A stretch of 26,395 nucleotides of DNA. Source: an uncultured Bacteroidales bacterium. GTDB taxonomy: Bacteria > Bacteroidota > Bacteroidia > Bacteroidales > Lentimicrobiaceae. This document shows, piece after piece, positions 17,067 through 25,442 of the stretch. The stretch is taken from assembly GCA_937894795.1 (NCBI GenBank), contig CALCQV010000065.1, positions 1 to 26,395 of the forward strand, in the 5' to 3' direction. The translations under genes were made by a program, and so were the position numbers. Under the pieces are notes generated by a model. The model made no database searches, was not told where the DNA came from, and worked only from the letters and a program-made list of their open reading frames with translations. The stretch's first letter is position 1. Every line of letters starts with the position of its first letter.

Positions 17067-19472
17067 TTATTCGTATTTCAGAGCTTCAAGCGGATTGGAA
17101 TTTGCAGTTTTGCCTGCTTTGAATACCACGGTAATGAAAGCAATGGTGACAGCCATGAGAATGGCAACCACTATATTATAGAAACTAATTTCCACCCTAT
17201 AGGAATAGTCATCAAGAAATCGTTGAATAAACATTATGGAGAGAGGTATTGCAATTAGTCCGGCCAATCCAACAAGCACCAGATATTCTTTAACCAGATC
17301 AAACACAATAGAGGACACTGAGCTTCCCAATGCCCGCTTGATTCCTATTGTTTTGGTCTTTTGCTCAATGAGAAGAGACGTAAGTCCATAGAGGCCTAAA
17401 CATGAAAGGAACATACTGAGAATTGCAAAGTAAACAAACAGATTCCGAATTTTGAGGTCAGATTTATAGGTATCTGATATATATTGATCTGCAAATACTG
17501 ATTGATAAGGAGTTTTAGGGAACAACTCCTTCCACTTTGATTCAATGAATTTTTCAATGTTAGCTCTGCTTTCCTGTGCCGAGTACTTGATGGTTACACC
17601 CCTGAACATTTCAGGTACATAAAAATAAGCTGCCGGTTCTATTACGCTTCTCAGCGAATAATAATGATAGTCGCGTATTACTCCAATCACATCCGGCTGC
17701 ATGGTTGAATCACCATCTGCAGTAGCACTTAATTTCTTGCCGTTAATATCTGACCAACCTAGCTTCTTCACGGCACTTTGGTTTAATATTACCACCCCGG
17801 CGCTATCCCTGTGTATGGTTGGGTCAAAATTCCGGCCTTCTATCAACTCTATATTCATCGTTTTAAAGAAATCTTCATCTACAAACCCATAACGCACTGT
17901 TAGTTTTGTATTGGCTGTATCATTGATAAATATTGGGCCTTGTGAACCACTCACACCATTAATGAATGAAGAACCTGATACACTTCTAATGGCAGGATTT
18001 TCAAGTAGTGATTGCTTTAAAACATCCAGCTTCTTAAAATCATTCTGTCCAAAAAACAAAAAGAGGGAGTTACTATAAGTAATGCCAAGGTCTTTTTTCT
18101 GTATATATCTTATCTGATCATTGATCATTAGAATTGAGAATATAAGGCCAATAGAGATCGCAAACTGGAAAACAACCAGGCTTTTGCTCAGATAACTTGA
18201 TTTGACTGACGACTTGATACCACCTTTCAATACACTTATTGGCTGATACCTTGACAAATAAAATGCAGGATAGGAACCGGAGACAAGACTAATGATAACC
18301 AACAAAAGAAGCAAGCCAATATTGAATAATGGTTTTCTGAAATCCAATACAAAAGATGTCCCCAACATGGAATTAATTTCAGGCAGGATGAGTTCAAGCA
18401 TGCCTACTGCCAATAGAATGGCAATAAGGGTGATCACCAGTGACTCACTAATGAATCGATAAACTAAGCTCATGCGGTCTGCTCCAAGCACTTTACGCAT
18501 CCCCACCTCTCTTGCCTGTTTCACTGATCGGGCCAAGGATATATTGATATAGTTCACACATGCTATCAGCAGTATCAGTGCAGAAATGACCATGAAAATA
18601 CTAACTGTTCTGGCGTCACCCGCAGCATAAACCATCTGAAACTTGATATGCTTTGATTTTAGGTAAATATCATCCAGAGGCTGAAGGTACATTTCAAGGA
18701 ATTCCCATCCTTCATTCTGACTAAAAATCTTATCCTTGATAAACTGTGGCAGTGCTTTCTCAATCTCTTTGGCTTGATCCTTATTATCCAGTAACAGGTA
18801 TGTTACCAATGAATTGGAGCCCCAATGATCCATCCACTCAAATTCAGGAGTACCTTCAATTGAAGACATGGAAATCAGGATATCAAAATATATATGAGAG
18901 TGCTTCGTTTGATTTTCCATTATCGCTTCAATGCGGTAAGGCATATTATTCAATAGAAGCATTGAATTAAGCGCTTTCTCAGCCGACCCGAAATACTTTA
19001 TTGCAACATCCTCTGATATTACCAATGACCTAGGCTCCTCAAGCAACTTATTTGGGTTACCTAAAGATATTTTGATGGAGAACATGTTAAAGATACTGGG
19101 ATCGGCATACATCATGTTTGTTTCCCTAAGTAACTTGTTGTTGTACTCCACAGAAGCAATCTGGTAGGCCGGCATCACTCTTAAAGTCTCCTTTACTGAA
19201 GGAAACGTATTCTTTAATTCTCGTGCAAGGGGCCCCATTGTGATAGCAACATGTTGATTTCCAACCCCAGGTTCATTCTGCACCTCAACAACCCTGAAAA
19301 TATTATTCCCTTGCTCTATATGGTTGTCAAAACTCTTCTCATAGGTAACATACATAACTATTACCAGGTAAGCGGCAATACCCATTGACAATCCCAGCAG
19401 GTTAATCAGAAGGTATGTCTTCTGACGGACCAAGCTTCGGAGCGAACTGTTGAGATAGTTAAAAAACAGCAT
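17067..19472 (-). CDS. ABC transporter permease, MacB/FtsX type, double-length (exporter operon)
   Basis: An 801-residue inner-membrane permease, third gene of the exporter operon. It has TM1 near residues 22-43 (LINLLGLSMGIAAYLVIVMY), a periplasmic MacB_PCD domain, a first FtsX block with AREVGMRKVLGADR, a second periplasmic domain, and a final FtsX block with TKTIGIKRALGSS, ending NPLEALKYE. Its ATG shares one base with the stop of the ATPase gene (TAATG at 19474-19470), which suggests translational coupling and a fixed partnership. With the ATPase and the HlyD adaptor it should form a MacAB-like machine that moves a periplasmic or cytoplasmic substrate outward. Family members export peptides, toxins or lipoproteins; the substrate here is unknown. 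The second FtsX motif is more diverged than in the permease at 3131-5551. Confidence 0.92.
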   Translation of the reverse strand: MLFFNYLNSSLRSLVRQKTYLLINLLGLSMGIAAYLVIVMYVTYEKSFDNHIEQGNNIFRVVEVQNEPGVGNQHVAITMGPLARELKNTFPSVKETLRVMPAYQIASVEYNNKLLRETNMMYADPSIFNMFSIKISLGNPNKLLEEPRSLVISEDVAIKYFGSAEKALNSMLLLNNMPYRIEAIMENQTKHSHIYFDILISMSSIEGTPEFEWMDHWGSNSLVTYLLLDNKDQAKEIEKALPQFIKDKIFSQNEGWEFLEMYLQPLDDIYLKSKHIKFQMVYAAGDARTVSIFMVISALILLIACVNYINISLARSVKQAREVGMRKVLGADRMSLVYRFISESLVITLIAILLAVGMLELILPEINSMLGTSFVLDFRKPLFNIGLLLLLVIISLVSGSYPAFYLSRYQPISVLKGGIKSSVKSSYLSKSLVVFQFAISIGLIFSILMINDQIRYIQKKDLGITYSNSLFLFFGQNDFKKLDVLKQSLLENPAIRSVSGSSFINGVSGSQGPIFINDTANTKLTVRYGFVDEDFFKTMNIELIEGRNFDPTIHRDSAGVVILNQSAVKKLGWSDINGKKLSATADGDSTMQPDVIGVIRDYHYYSLRSVIEPAAYFYVPEMFRGVTIKYSAQESRANIEKFIESKWKELFPKTPYQSVFADQYISDTYKSDLKIRNLFVYFAILSMFLSCLGLYGLTSLLIEQKTKTIGIKRALGSSVSSIVFDLVKEYLVLVGLAGLIAIPLSIMFIQRFLDDYSYRVEISFYNIVVAILMAVTIAFITVVFKAGKTANSNPLEALKYE

Positions 19473-20191
19473 TATGAATCGAGTACAGATATTTCAGGTT
19501 TACCAAATCTTATATTCTCATTGACTATCTGGCCATCAAATAAACGCACAATTCTCTGACTATATTCGGCATCATGTTGAGAATGTGTTACCATTATTAT
19601 GGTAGTTCCACTTTGATTCAACTGTGCGAGCAGGTTCATAACTTCCTCGCCGTGTGCTGAATCCAGATTACCTGTAGGTTCGTCAGCCAGTATCAGATGT
19701 GGATTTGCAACTACTGCCCTGGCAACTGCGACACGCTGTTGCTGGCCACCTGACAGTTGTAATGGAAAATGCTTACGGCGATGCATGATCTGCATCTGTT
19801 CCAATGTTGCTTCTACCCTCTTTTTGCGTTCAGAAGAACTCATGCCCAGATATATCAAAGGCAATTCAATGTTCTCATAAACATTAAGCTCATCAATGAG
19901 ATTAAAATTCTGAAAAACGAAACCAATATTTTTCTTGCGAATGTTTGCCCTCATCTTTTCAGTGAATTTCGACACTTCCTGGCCCATGAAATAATAGTCG
20001 CCGCCAGAAGGATTATCAAGCAAACCAATGATATTTAAGAGCGTAGACTTACCACAACCTGATGGGCCCATTATTGCAACAAATTCACCTGATTGTATTT
20101 GAAACGATACATTATGCAATGCGGTAGTTTCCACTTCATCAGTTCTGAAAATCTTGGTCAGGTTTACCGTTTTTAGCATTGTTGTGTTCAT
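19472..20191 (-). CDS. ABC transporter ATP-binding protein, MacB/LolD type
   Basis: A 239-residue ATPase powering the adjacent permease. All motifs are present: Walker A GPSGCGKST (42-50), Q-loop Gln94 in FVFQNFNL, signature LSGGQQQRVAVARA (146-159), Walker B LILADE (166-171) with catalytic Glu171, D-loop GNLDS, and switch His203. FVFQNFNLIDELNVYENIELPL is typical of the LolD/MacB/FtsE group. ATG 20191 and ATG 20179 (MLKTVNLTKIF) are both possible starts; the second fits family N-termini better but the first is kept. It lies 20 bp after the adaptor gene and overlaps the permease gene by one base, so the three are one operon. Function as an ATPase is certain; the cargo is unknown. Confidence 0.95.
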   Translation of the reverse strand: MNTTMLKTVNLTKIFRTDEVETTALHNVSFQIQSGEFVAIMGPSGCGKSTLLNIIGLLDNPSGGDYYFMGQEVSKFTEKMRANIRKKNIGFVFQNFNLIDELNVYENIELPLIYLGMSSSERKKRVEATLEQMQIMHRRKHFPLQLSGGQQQRVAVARAVVANPHLILADEPTGNLDSAHGEEVMNLLAQLNQSGTTIIMVTHSQHDAEYSQRIVRLFDGQIVNENIRFGKPEISVLDS

Positions 20192-20211
20192 AATAGAGTA
20201 ATTGAGTTTGT

Positions 20212-21462
20212 TTATTTGAATATTAATCTCTCCTTATCACCAAATGAGTCATAGGAAGAAACAATTACTTTCTCACCTACTTCTAATCCTTCTAACACTT
20301 CATAGGAATATAGGTTTTGACGTCCAATCTTTATATTTCTCTTTTGTGCATAAGTTTCATCTTTATCCACAACATAAATCCAATTACCGCCGGTTTCCTG
20401 ATAAAAACCTCCTCTTCTGATAGTAAGTGCATCTGATTCTCCCGAAAAAGTAATCCTAAGCTGCAATGTCTGTCCTCTCTTTATATTTTCGGGTTCTTCT
20501 CCATCAAATATCAGGTCCACCTGGAAGGAGCCATTGGTAACATTGGTATATATTTTATTAACTGCGAGCTTGAATACCTTTCCGCCCAGATCAAATTCAG
20601 CCTCCTGCCCTTCAAAAATTCTTGAAATATAGCGCTCATCAACATTTGCCCTAACCTTAAATCCTCCGGGAATATCAATTTGTCCGAGATGTTCACCGGC
20701 TGTTTTTGTTTCACCTATCTCAACGCTGAATGATGAGAGTTTTCCATTGCCGGGTGATTTGATGGTCATATTATCCATGTTGCGCCTTAACAAAGCCAAA
20801 TTATTCTGCATTCTCTCCATTGAAGAGCTTATTTGTTGGCTTTGTCGCACTCCTGAAATGGAATCGAGTCGTTTCAGTTTAATGGTAATGTTCAGTTGGT
20901 TCAATGCGTAGTTATAATCGCGTTCAGCGTCCTCAAATTCCTTGGTGGAAATCAATTTGTCCTTGTAGAAACCCTCCTTCCTATTGAAATCAGTTTTGAG
21001 TTTATCCAACTGATAATAGAGTTCTGTAATCTCTTTTTGCCGGGTATACTTGAGCTGTTCAATGCTTATTAAAGTATTTGCCAGATTATTTATAGCATCA
21101 TACATTCGGGTTTCCTGATCCATATAGCTAAGCTCCATATTGGCATTGCTGAGCTTTAATATAGGGTCCCCCTTTTTTAGTAAGGCACCATCTTCAACAT
21201 ATACTTCATCAACCACTCCTCCCTGAACAGCATCAATATATACTGTATTACGGGGGAGCAATATGCCATCAACCGGAATAAATTCCTGAAATTTTCCCTC
21301 AATCACTTCAGCCAGAGTAATTTGATTTTTCTGCACATACAACTTACTTCTGCTATCCCTGATGAATAACATCCATAATAGAAAGGCTGAAAATGCTATA
21401 ATTCCAGTCAGTGCGAGAATTTTTCCTGTCGTCCAGGCTTTCTTTTCTATTACTCGATCCAT
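20212..21462 (-). CDS. HlyD/MacA-family periplasmic adaptor (membrane fusion protein)
   Basis: The first gene of the exporter operon, 416 residues from ATG 21462. A TTG at 21471 would add three residues and sits closer to the predicted transcription start, so the ATG is preferred. After a basic N-terminus, one membrane anchor (residues about 13-34, ALTGIIAFSAFLLWMLF) is followed by the first lipoyl half (GGVVDEVYVEDGALLKKGDP) and a long coiled coil rich in Q, K, E and L. Then comes the second lipoyl half (IKSPGNGKLSSFSVEIGE) and the beta-barrel and membrane-proximal parts ending GLEVGEKVIVSSYDSFG. Such adaptors bridge the inner-membrane permease to an outer-membrane TolC-type channel. No TolC gene is seen here. 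It diverges from the sigma-54 activator gene and has a sigma-54-like promoter upstream. Confidence 0.92.
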   Translation of the reverse strand: MDRVIEKKAWTTGKILALTGIIAFSAFLLWMLFIRDSRSKLYVQKNQITLAEVIEGKFQEFIPVDGILLPRNTVYIDAVQGGVVDEVYVEDGALLKKGDPILKLSNANMELSYMDQETRMYDAINNLANTLISIEQLKYTRQKEITELYYQLDKLKTDFNRKEGFYKDKLISTKEFEDAERDYNYALNQLNITIKLKRLDSISGVRQSQQISSSMERMQNNLALLRRNMDNMTIKSPGNGKLSSFSVEIGETKTAGEHLGQIDIPGGFKVRANVDERYISRIFEGQEAEFDLGGKVFKLAVNKIYTNVTNGSFQVDLIFDGEEPENIKRGQTLQLRITFSGESDALTIRRGGFYQETGGNWIYVVDKDETYAQKRNIKIGRQNLYSYEVLEGLEVGEKVIVSSYDSFGDKERLIFK

Positions 21463-21491
21463 GTATGCCAATTTTGTAATTATTTATATGC

Positions 21492-21507
21492 GCCAAATAC
21501 TGTGCCA
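21492..21507 (-). promoter_or_regulatory. Candidate sigma-54 (-24/-12) promoter of the exporter operon
   Basis: The minus strand reads TGGCAC-AGTAT-TTGGC. The -24 box TGGCAC is a perfect match and the 5-bp spacing is correct. The -12 box is TTGG rather than TTGC. The predicted start near 21481 gives a leader of about 19 nt before ATG 21462. An NtrC-family activator is encoded divergently just beyond, which supports the call. Confidence 0.55.
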
Positions 21508-21545
21508 GACATTATAATCCATTGAATATGTGGCACTTCAAATTT

Positions 21546-21566
21546 ATTATGTTAATTTTTCATAAT
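21546..21566. promoter_or_regulatory. AT-rich dyad, possible activator site
   Basis: ATTATG (21546-21551) and CATAAT (21561-21566) form an inverted repeat with a 9-bp spacer, centred about 75 bp upstream of the predicted sigma-54 start. The place fits an enhancer-binding site, but AT-rich 6-bp arms are often chance. Confidence 0.2.
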
Positions 21567-21681
21567 TTAATTGTTCAAAGATGAACCAATATTGTACGGT
21601 TTCGAACATAATTAGGTATATTAGCAGCTCCATTGGTGAGGCTCCGTACTTTTATACAAAGAACATAAAAATTTAAGTCGT

Positions 21682-23061
21682 ATGAATAAGATTGACGCTA
21701 AAATTCTTATTGTTGATGATGATATTGACGTTTTACTGGCTGCCAAGCTTTTTCTCAAGCAGCATGTCACTATTATTCATACCGAAAAGAATCCTGAGAA
21801 TATACCGGCATTGTTAAAAGCTGAAAGCTACGACCTAATACTACTGGATATGAACTTCTCCAGAGACGCTACAAGCGGAAAGGAGGGATTTCATTGGCTG
21901 AACAAGATCATTGAAATTGATCCTCTGGCCGTGGTAATATTTATTACCGGCTATGGTGATATTGAGCTTGCAGTTCAGGGAATTAAGGAAGGTGCTACCA
22001 ATTTTATTCTAAAACCCTGGGATAACAAGAAACTGCTGGCTACAATTACAGCAAACCTGAAGGTAAGGCAATCAAATGAGCTCATTGATGATCTGCGCAG
22101 CAAACAAAAAGTACTTATCGCTGATCAGGAACAAGGCTATTCAAATCTCATAGGACAGTCACCACCCATGAAGAAAGTAATGGCGACAGTGGAGAAGGTA
22201 GCCAGAACTGAGGCGAATGTACTTATCCTTGGTGAAAATGGAACCGGTAAGGAATTAATTGCAAGGGCAATTCACAAGGCTTCCTCCCGGAAAAACGAAG
22301 TGTTTATTAGTGTCGATCTCGGGGCAATCAGTGAAACTCTTTTTGAAAGTGAGTTATTTGGATTCAAAAAAGGCGCCTTTACCGATGCTAAAGAAGATAG
22401 GGCAGGCCGCTTTGAAGCAGCAAACAGGGGCACAATCTTTTTGGACGAAATTGGCAACCTGTCGTTTGCCCTTCAGTCAAAACTACTTAGTGTCATTCAA
22501 AACCGTAAAGTTGTGAGATTGGGCACCAATCGCGAAATTCCAATTGATGTAAGGTTGATCTGCGCCACTAATATGCCTCTCTATCAAATGGTTAATGAGG
22601 GCAAATTCCGGCAGGATCTATTATACCGCATTAACACTGTGGAGGTGGTTTTGCCTCCCTTACGTGAGCGTCTGGAAGATATACAATTATTGGTTGAGCA
22701 TTTTCTTGCCATCTATTGCAAGAAATACAAGATGCCCATGAAACGGATTAATCCTTCAACCGTTAGACGACTGGAAAAACATAATTGGCCGGGAAATATT
22801 CGCGAACTGCAACACTCTGTGGAACGTGCTGTTATTATGAGTGAAAGCAATATTCTGCAACCTCAGGATTTCTTCTTGTCACAGATTGACGATAACGGCC
22901 AGGAAGATGAAACCGACGACATTACCAACCTGGAGGAAAGAGAACGATTGCTCATCAGAAAGGTAATTGACAAACATGGAGGCAATATCAGCAAGGCAGC
23001 AAAAGAACTGGGACTTACCAGAGCTTCACTCTATAGAAGAATAGAAAAACATGGTCTTTAA
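21682..23061 (+). CDS. Sigma-54-dependent response regulator (NtrC family, REC-AAA+-Fis HTH)
   Basis: A 459-residue transcription activator. The receiver domain (about 1-125) has VDDD at 11-14, the phosphoacceptor Asp56 in DLILLDMNF, and Lys111 in ILKPW. The AAA+ domain (about 155-390) has Walker A GENGTGKE (184-191), the sigma-54 contact loop GAFTDA (231-236), Walker B TIFLDEIGN (251-259), and the arginine-finger region FRQDLLYRIN (309-318). The C-terminal Fis-type HTH is GGNISKAAKELGLTRASLYRR. All parts are intact, so phosphorylation at Asp56 should trigger ATP-driven opening of sigma-54 promoters. It overlaps the kinase gene by 11 bp, so the two are a cognate pair, and diverges from the HlyD-ABC operon, whose promoter is the likely target. 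Family certain; target inferred. Confidence 0.95.
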   Translation: MNKIDAKILIVDDDIDVLLAAKLFLKQHVTIIHTEKNPENIPALLKAESYDLILLDMNFSRDATSGKEGFHWLNKIIEIDPLAVVIFITGYGDIELAVQGIKEGATNFILKPWDNKKLLATITANLKVRQSNELIDDLRSKQKVLIADQEQGYSNLIGQSPPMKKVMATVEKVARTEANVLILGENGTGKELIARAIHKASSRKNEVFISVDLGAISETLFESELFGFKKGAFTDAKEDRAGRFEAANRGTIFLDEIGNLSFALQSKLLSVIQNRKVVRLGTNREIPIDVRLICATNMPLYQMVNEGKFRQDLLYRINTVEVVLPPLRERLEDIQLLVEHFLAIYCKKYKMPMKRINPSTVRRLEKHNWPGNIRELQHSVERAVIMSESNILQPQDFFLSQIDDNGQEDETDDITNLEERERLLIRKVIDKHGGNISKAAKELGLTRASLYRRIEKHGL

Positions 23062-24412
23062 GAAGTTCAGATTATGGATAGCATTAAGAGTGATACTCAT
23101 CACCCTCAATTTGCTTGTCTTCCTGCTGCTTGTCCAAAGCAGCCAACATCAAATAACTTCATTTATTGCTATCGTCCTTGTTATTGTCCAGATATCTGCC
23201 CTTATCTATTTTGTAGAACGAACCAACAGAAAACTTACACATTTCCTTGAAAGTATCCGACACTCTGATTTTAGCACGTCATTCAGCGACAGGTCACTTG
23301 GTGGCACTTTTGAGGGCTTGAATAGAGCTTTCAATGAGGTAATAGCAGAATTCAGAAAAAACCGGGCAGAGAAAGAAGAGCATTATAATTACCTGCTTAC
23401 CGTGGTGCAACATGTAAATATTGGGATACTCGCCTTTAAGAAGGATGGCAAGGTTGACATTTTCAATAATGCCACCAAAAGAATACTTAAGATCAATAAT
23501 ATCCAATATATCCAGGAGTTGAGTGAAATCAAGCCTGAATTGCCTGATTTGTTAATGAGCATGAAGGCCGGCGACAAGCAATTAATAAAACTTGTTGTGG
23601 ATGACAACCTGATGCAACTAGCCGTTTATTCTACTGAATTCAGAATGCGTGGGGAGGAATTTTTACTTGTTTCATTGCAAAATATCAGTTCTGAACTCGA
23701 TGAAAAAGAAATTGAATCATGGCAAAATCTTATCAGGGTTTTGACCCATGAGATTATGAATTCCATAACCCCAATATCGTCACTGGCATCGACTGTTGAA
23801 GACTTGATGTTTGAGGAAGAACCCAATAAGAGTGAAGTTAGCCTTAGGGAACTTGATTCTGACGATATCCAGAATGTTAGCGAGGCAATTGCTACAATCC
23901 GCAATAGAAGTCAAGGCTTACTGACTTTTGTTGAAAGTTACCGAAACCTTACCCGTATACCAAGACCAAATTTCAGGTACTTTGCCGTTAAAGACCTATT
24001 TGACAGGGCAACGGCACTTCTTCGTCCAAAAATGGAATTGTATGGAATTACCTGTACAAAGAGAATGTACCCTGATGATTTGATGATAACTGCTGACCCT
24101 GATTTGATTGATCAGGTATTTATCAACCTGCTGCTGAATGCCATTGATGCTGTGAAAGATACCGAAAACCCTCAAATTGAGGTTATAGCATCAATAAGCT
24201 CCGGCGATAGGGTAACAATTGATTTTGCTGATAATGGCCAGGGTATCAAACCGGATATTCTTGACAAGATTTTTATGCCTTTCTTTACTTCGAAAAAGCA
24301 TGGCTCAGGCATTGGCTTAAGCCTTTCACGTCAAATAATGCACTTACATAAAGGGTCAATTACCGTAAAGTCAAAACCCGGTGAAGGGGCCGTATTCCGC
24401 CTTAATTTCTAA
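23051..24412 (+). CDS. Sensor histidine kinase, NtrY-like
   Basis: A 453-residue membrane kinase that should phosphorylate the response regulator encoded just upstream. Two hydrophobic helices lie at about 8-28 and 35-55 with almost no loop between them, so there is no periplasmic sensor domain. Sensing must occur in the membrane or cytoplasm. A HAMP-like segment (about 56-105) is followed by a PAS domain (about 110-215, with NIGILAFKKDGKVDIFNNAT). The dimerisation helix carries His233 in LTHEIMNSITP. The ATP-binding domain has N-box NLLLNAIDAVKD, G1 DNGQGI, F-box FMPFFTSK, and G2 GSGIGLSLSRQI. The short membrane part and the HEIMNSITP motif resemble NtrY-type kinases. The start lies inside the regulator gene (11-bp overlap), indicating translational coupling. 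Confidence 0.93.
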   Translation: MVFKKFRLWIALRVILITLNLLVFLLLVQSSQHQITSFIAIVLVIVQISALIYFVERTNRKLTHFLESIRHSDFSTSFSDRSLGGTFEGLNRAFNEVIAEFRKNRAEKEEHYNYLLTVVQHVNIGILAFKKDGKVDIFNNATKRILKINNIQYIQELSEIKPELPDLLMSMKAGDKQLIKLVVDDNLMQLAVYSTEFRMRGEEFLLVSLQNISSELDEKEIESWQNLIRVLTHEIMNSITPISSLASTVEDLMFEEEPNKSEVSLRELDSDDIQNVSEAIATIRNRSQGLLTFVESYRNLTRIPRPNFRYFAVKDLFDRATALLRPKMELYGITCTKRMYPDDLMITADPDLIDQVFINLLLNAIDAVKDTENPQIEVIASISSGDRVTIDFADNGQGIKPDILDKIFMPFFTSKKHGSGIGLSLSRQIMHLHKGSITVKSKPGEGAVFRLNF

Positions 24413-24434
24413 TTAAACTTTTAACTTGCAGAAA

Positions 24435-25442
24435 ATGTCAAACCTGAATAATAAATTGAAACTTTTATTTTTAGCATCATTGGCCTTAAGCCTGGCAGCC
24501 TGTAATACAAATACAAAATCAGAACAGAAGAAACAGGAAAAACCGACTGTGAAGAACATTAATATTCCGGTATTCAATGCCGATACTGCCTATATGTTTA
24601 TTGAGAAACAACTATCATTTGGGCCAAGAGTCCCAAATACCAAAGCTCATCGTGAATGCGGCGATTGGCTGGCTACTACATTGAAAAGGTTTAATGCGAC
24701 TGTTACAGAGCAACGAACAAAGCTCAGGGCATTTGACGGCACTATGTTGGATGCACGAAATATCATTGGCAGTTATAATCCGGATTCTCCTTCAAGAGTA
24801 TTGCTTTGCGCACATTGGGATTCGCGTCCATGGGCAGATCATGACCCTGACATGGGCAACAGGAAAAAACCTGTTCCTGCAGCTAATGATGGTGCCAGCG
24901 GAGTGGCAGTTCTACTTGAAATTGCACGACAAATGAGCATCAGTAATCCAGGTCTGGGCGTTGACATCATATTCTTTGATGCGGAGGATTATGGGGAACC
25001 CCAGGATATGCAAGGTGCATATGAAAATGCCTGGGCACTCGGTTCACAATATTGGGCTGCAAATCCACATATACCAGGATATTCAGCCCGATTTGGCATA
25101 TTACTCGATATGGTTGGCGCCAAGGATGCCGTGTTTACCCAAGAGCAGATTTCAAGGTATTATGCACCCAATATTCTGAAAAAAGTATGGAGTGCCGCCG
25201 ATAGATTAGGATACGGGAACTTTTTCGTCAACAAAAACTCAGGCCCCATTACTGACGACCATACCTATATAAATGAAATTACAAGAATACCCACCATTGA
25301 TATCATTGACTATCAAGACGACCGCGAAAAAGGATTCTTCGATTATTGGCATACCATAAATGATGATATTGACAATATAAGCAAGGAAACCCTTAAGGCC
25401 GTTGGACAAACCGTAATATCTGTAGTTTACGAAGCAGCCTGA
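24435..25442 (+). CDS. Lipoprotein glutaminyl cyclase-like M28-family metalloenzyme
   Basis: Predicted glutaminyl-peptide cyclotransferase, which turns N-terminal glutamine of exported proteins into pyroglutamate. It is 335 residues from ATG 24435; the TTG at 24426 is not needed. The lipoprotein signal ends LSLAAC with Cys23, so it is membrane-anchored, probably facing the periplasm. The M28 fold has AHWDSRPWADHDPD (126-139), AANDGASGVAVLLEIARQ with Asp152, IIFFDAEDYG with Glu184, and FDYWHTINDD with His306. Asp, Glu and His are the single-zinc ligands of glutaminyl cyclases, and RVPNTKAHRECGDWL is also typical of them. A true M28 aminopeptidase would bind two zincs. It starts 22 bp after the kinase stop and may be co-transcribed. 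Glutaminyl cyclase is the best call; aminopeptidase is the alternative. Confidence 0.85.
   Translation: MSNLNNKLKLLFLASLALSLAACNTNTKSEQKKQEKPTVKNINIPVFNADTAYMFIEKQLSFGPRVPNTKAHRECGDWLATTLKRFNATVTEQRTKLRAFDGTMLDARNIIGSYNPDSPSRVLLCAHWDSRPWADHDPDMGNRKKPVPAANDGASGVAVLLEIARQMSISNPGLGVDIIFFDAEDYGEPQDMQGAYENAWALGSQYWAANPHIPGYSARFGILLDMVGAKDAVFTQEQISRYYAPNILKKVWSAADRLGYGNFFVNKNSGPITDDHTYINEITRIPTIDIIDYQDDREKGFFDYWHTINDDIDNISKETLKAVGQTVISVVYEAA

Noticed and set aside
21531..21536. Plus-strand TGGCAC as a sigma-54 promoter for the response regulator
   Set aside because: The -24 box is good, but the -12 position reads ATTTA with no GC.
21594..21649. GTACGG and CCGTAC inverted repeat before the response regulator
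   Set aside because: Only 6-bp arms, 44 bp apart; no more than chance without comparison to relatives.
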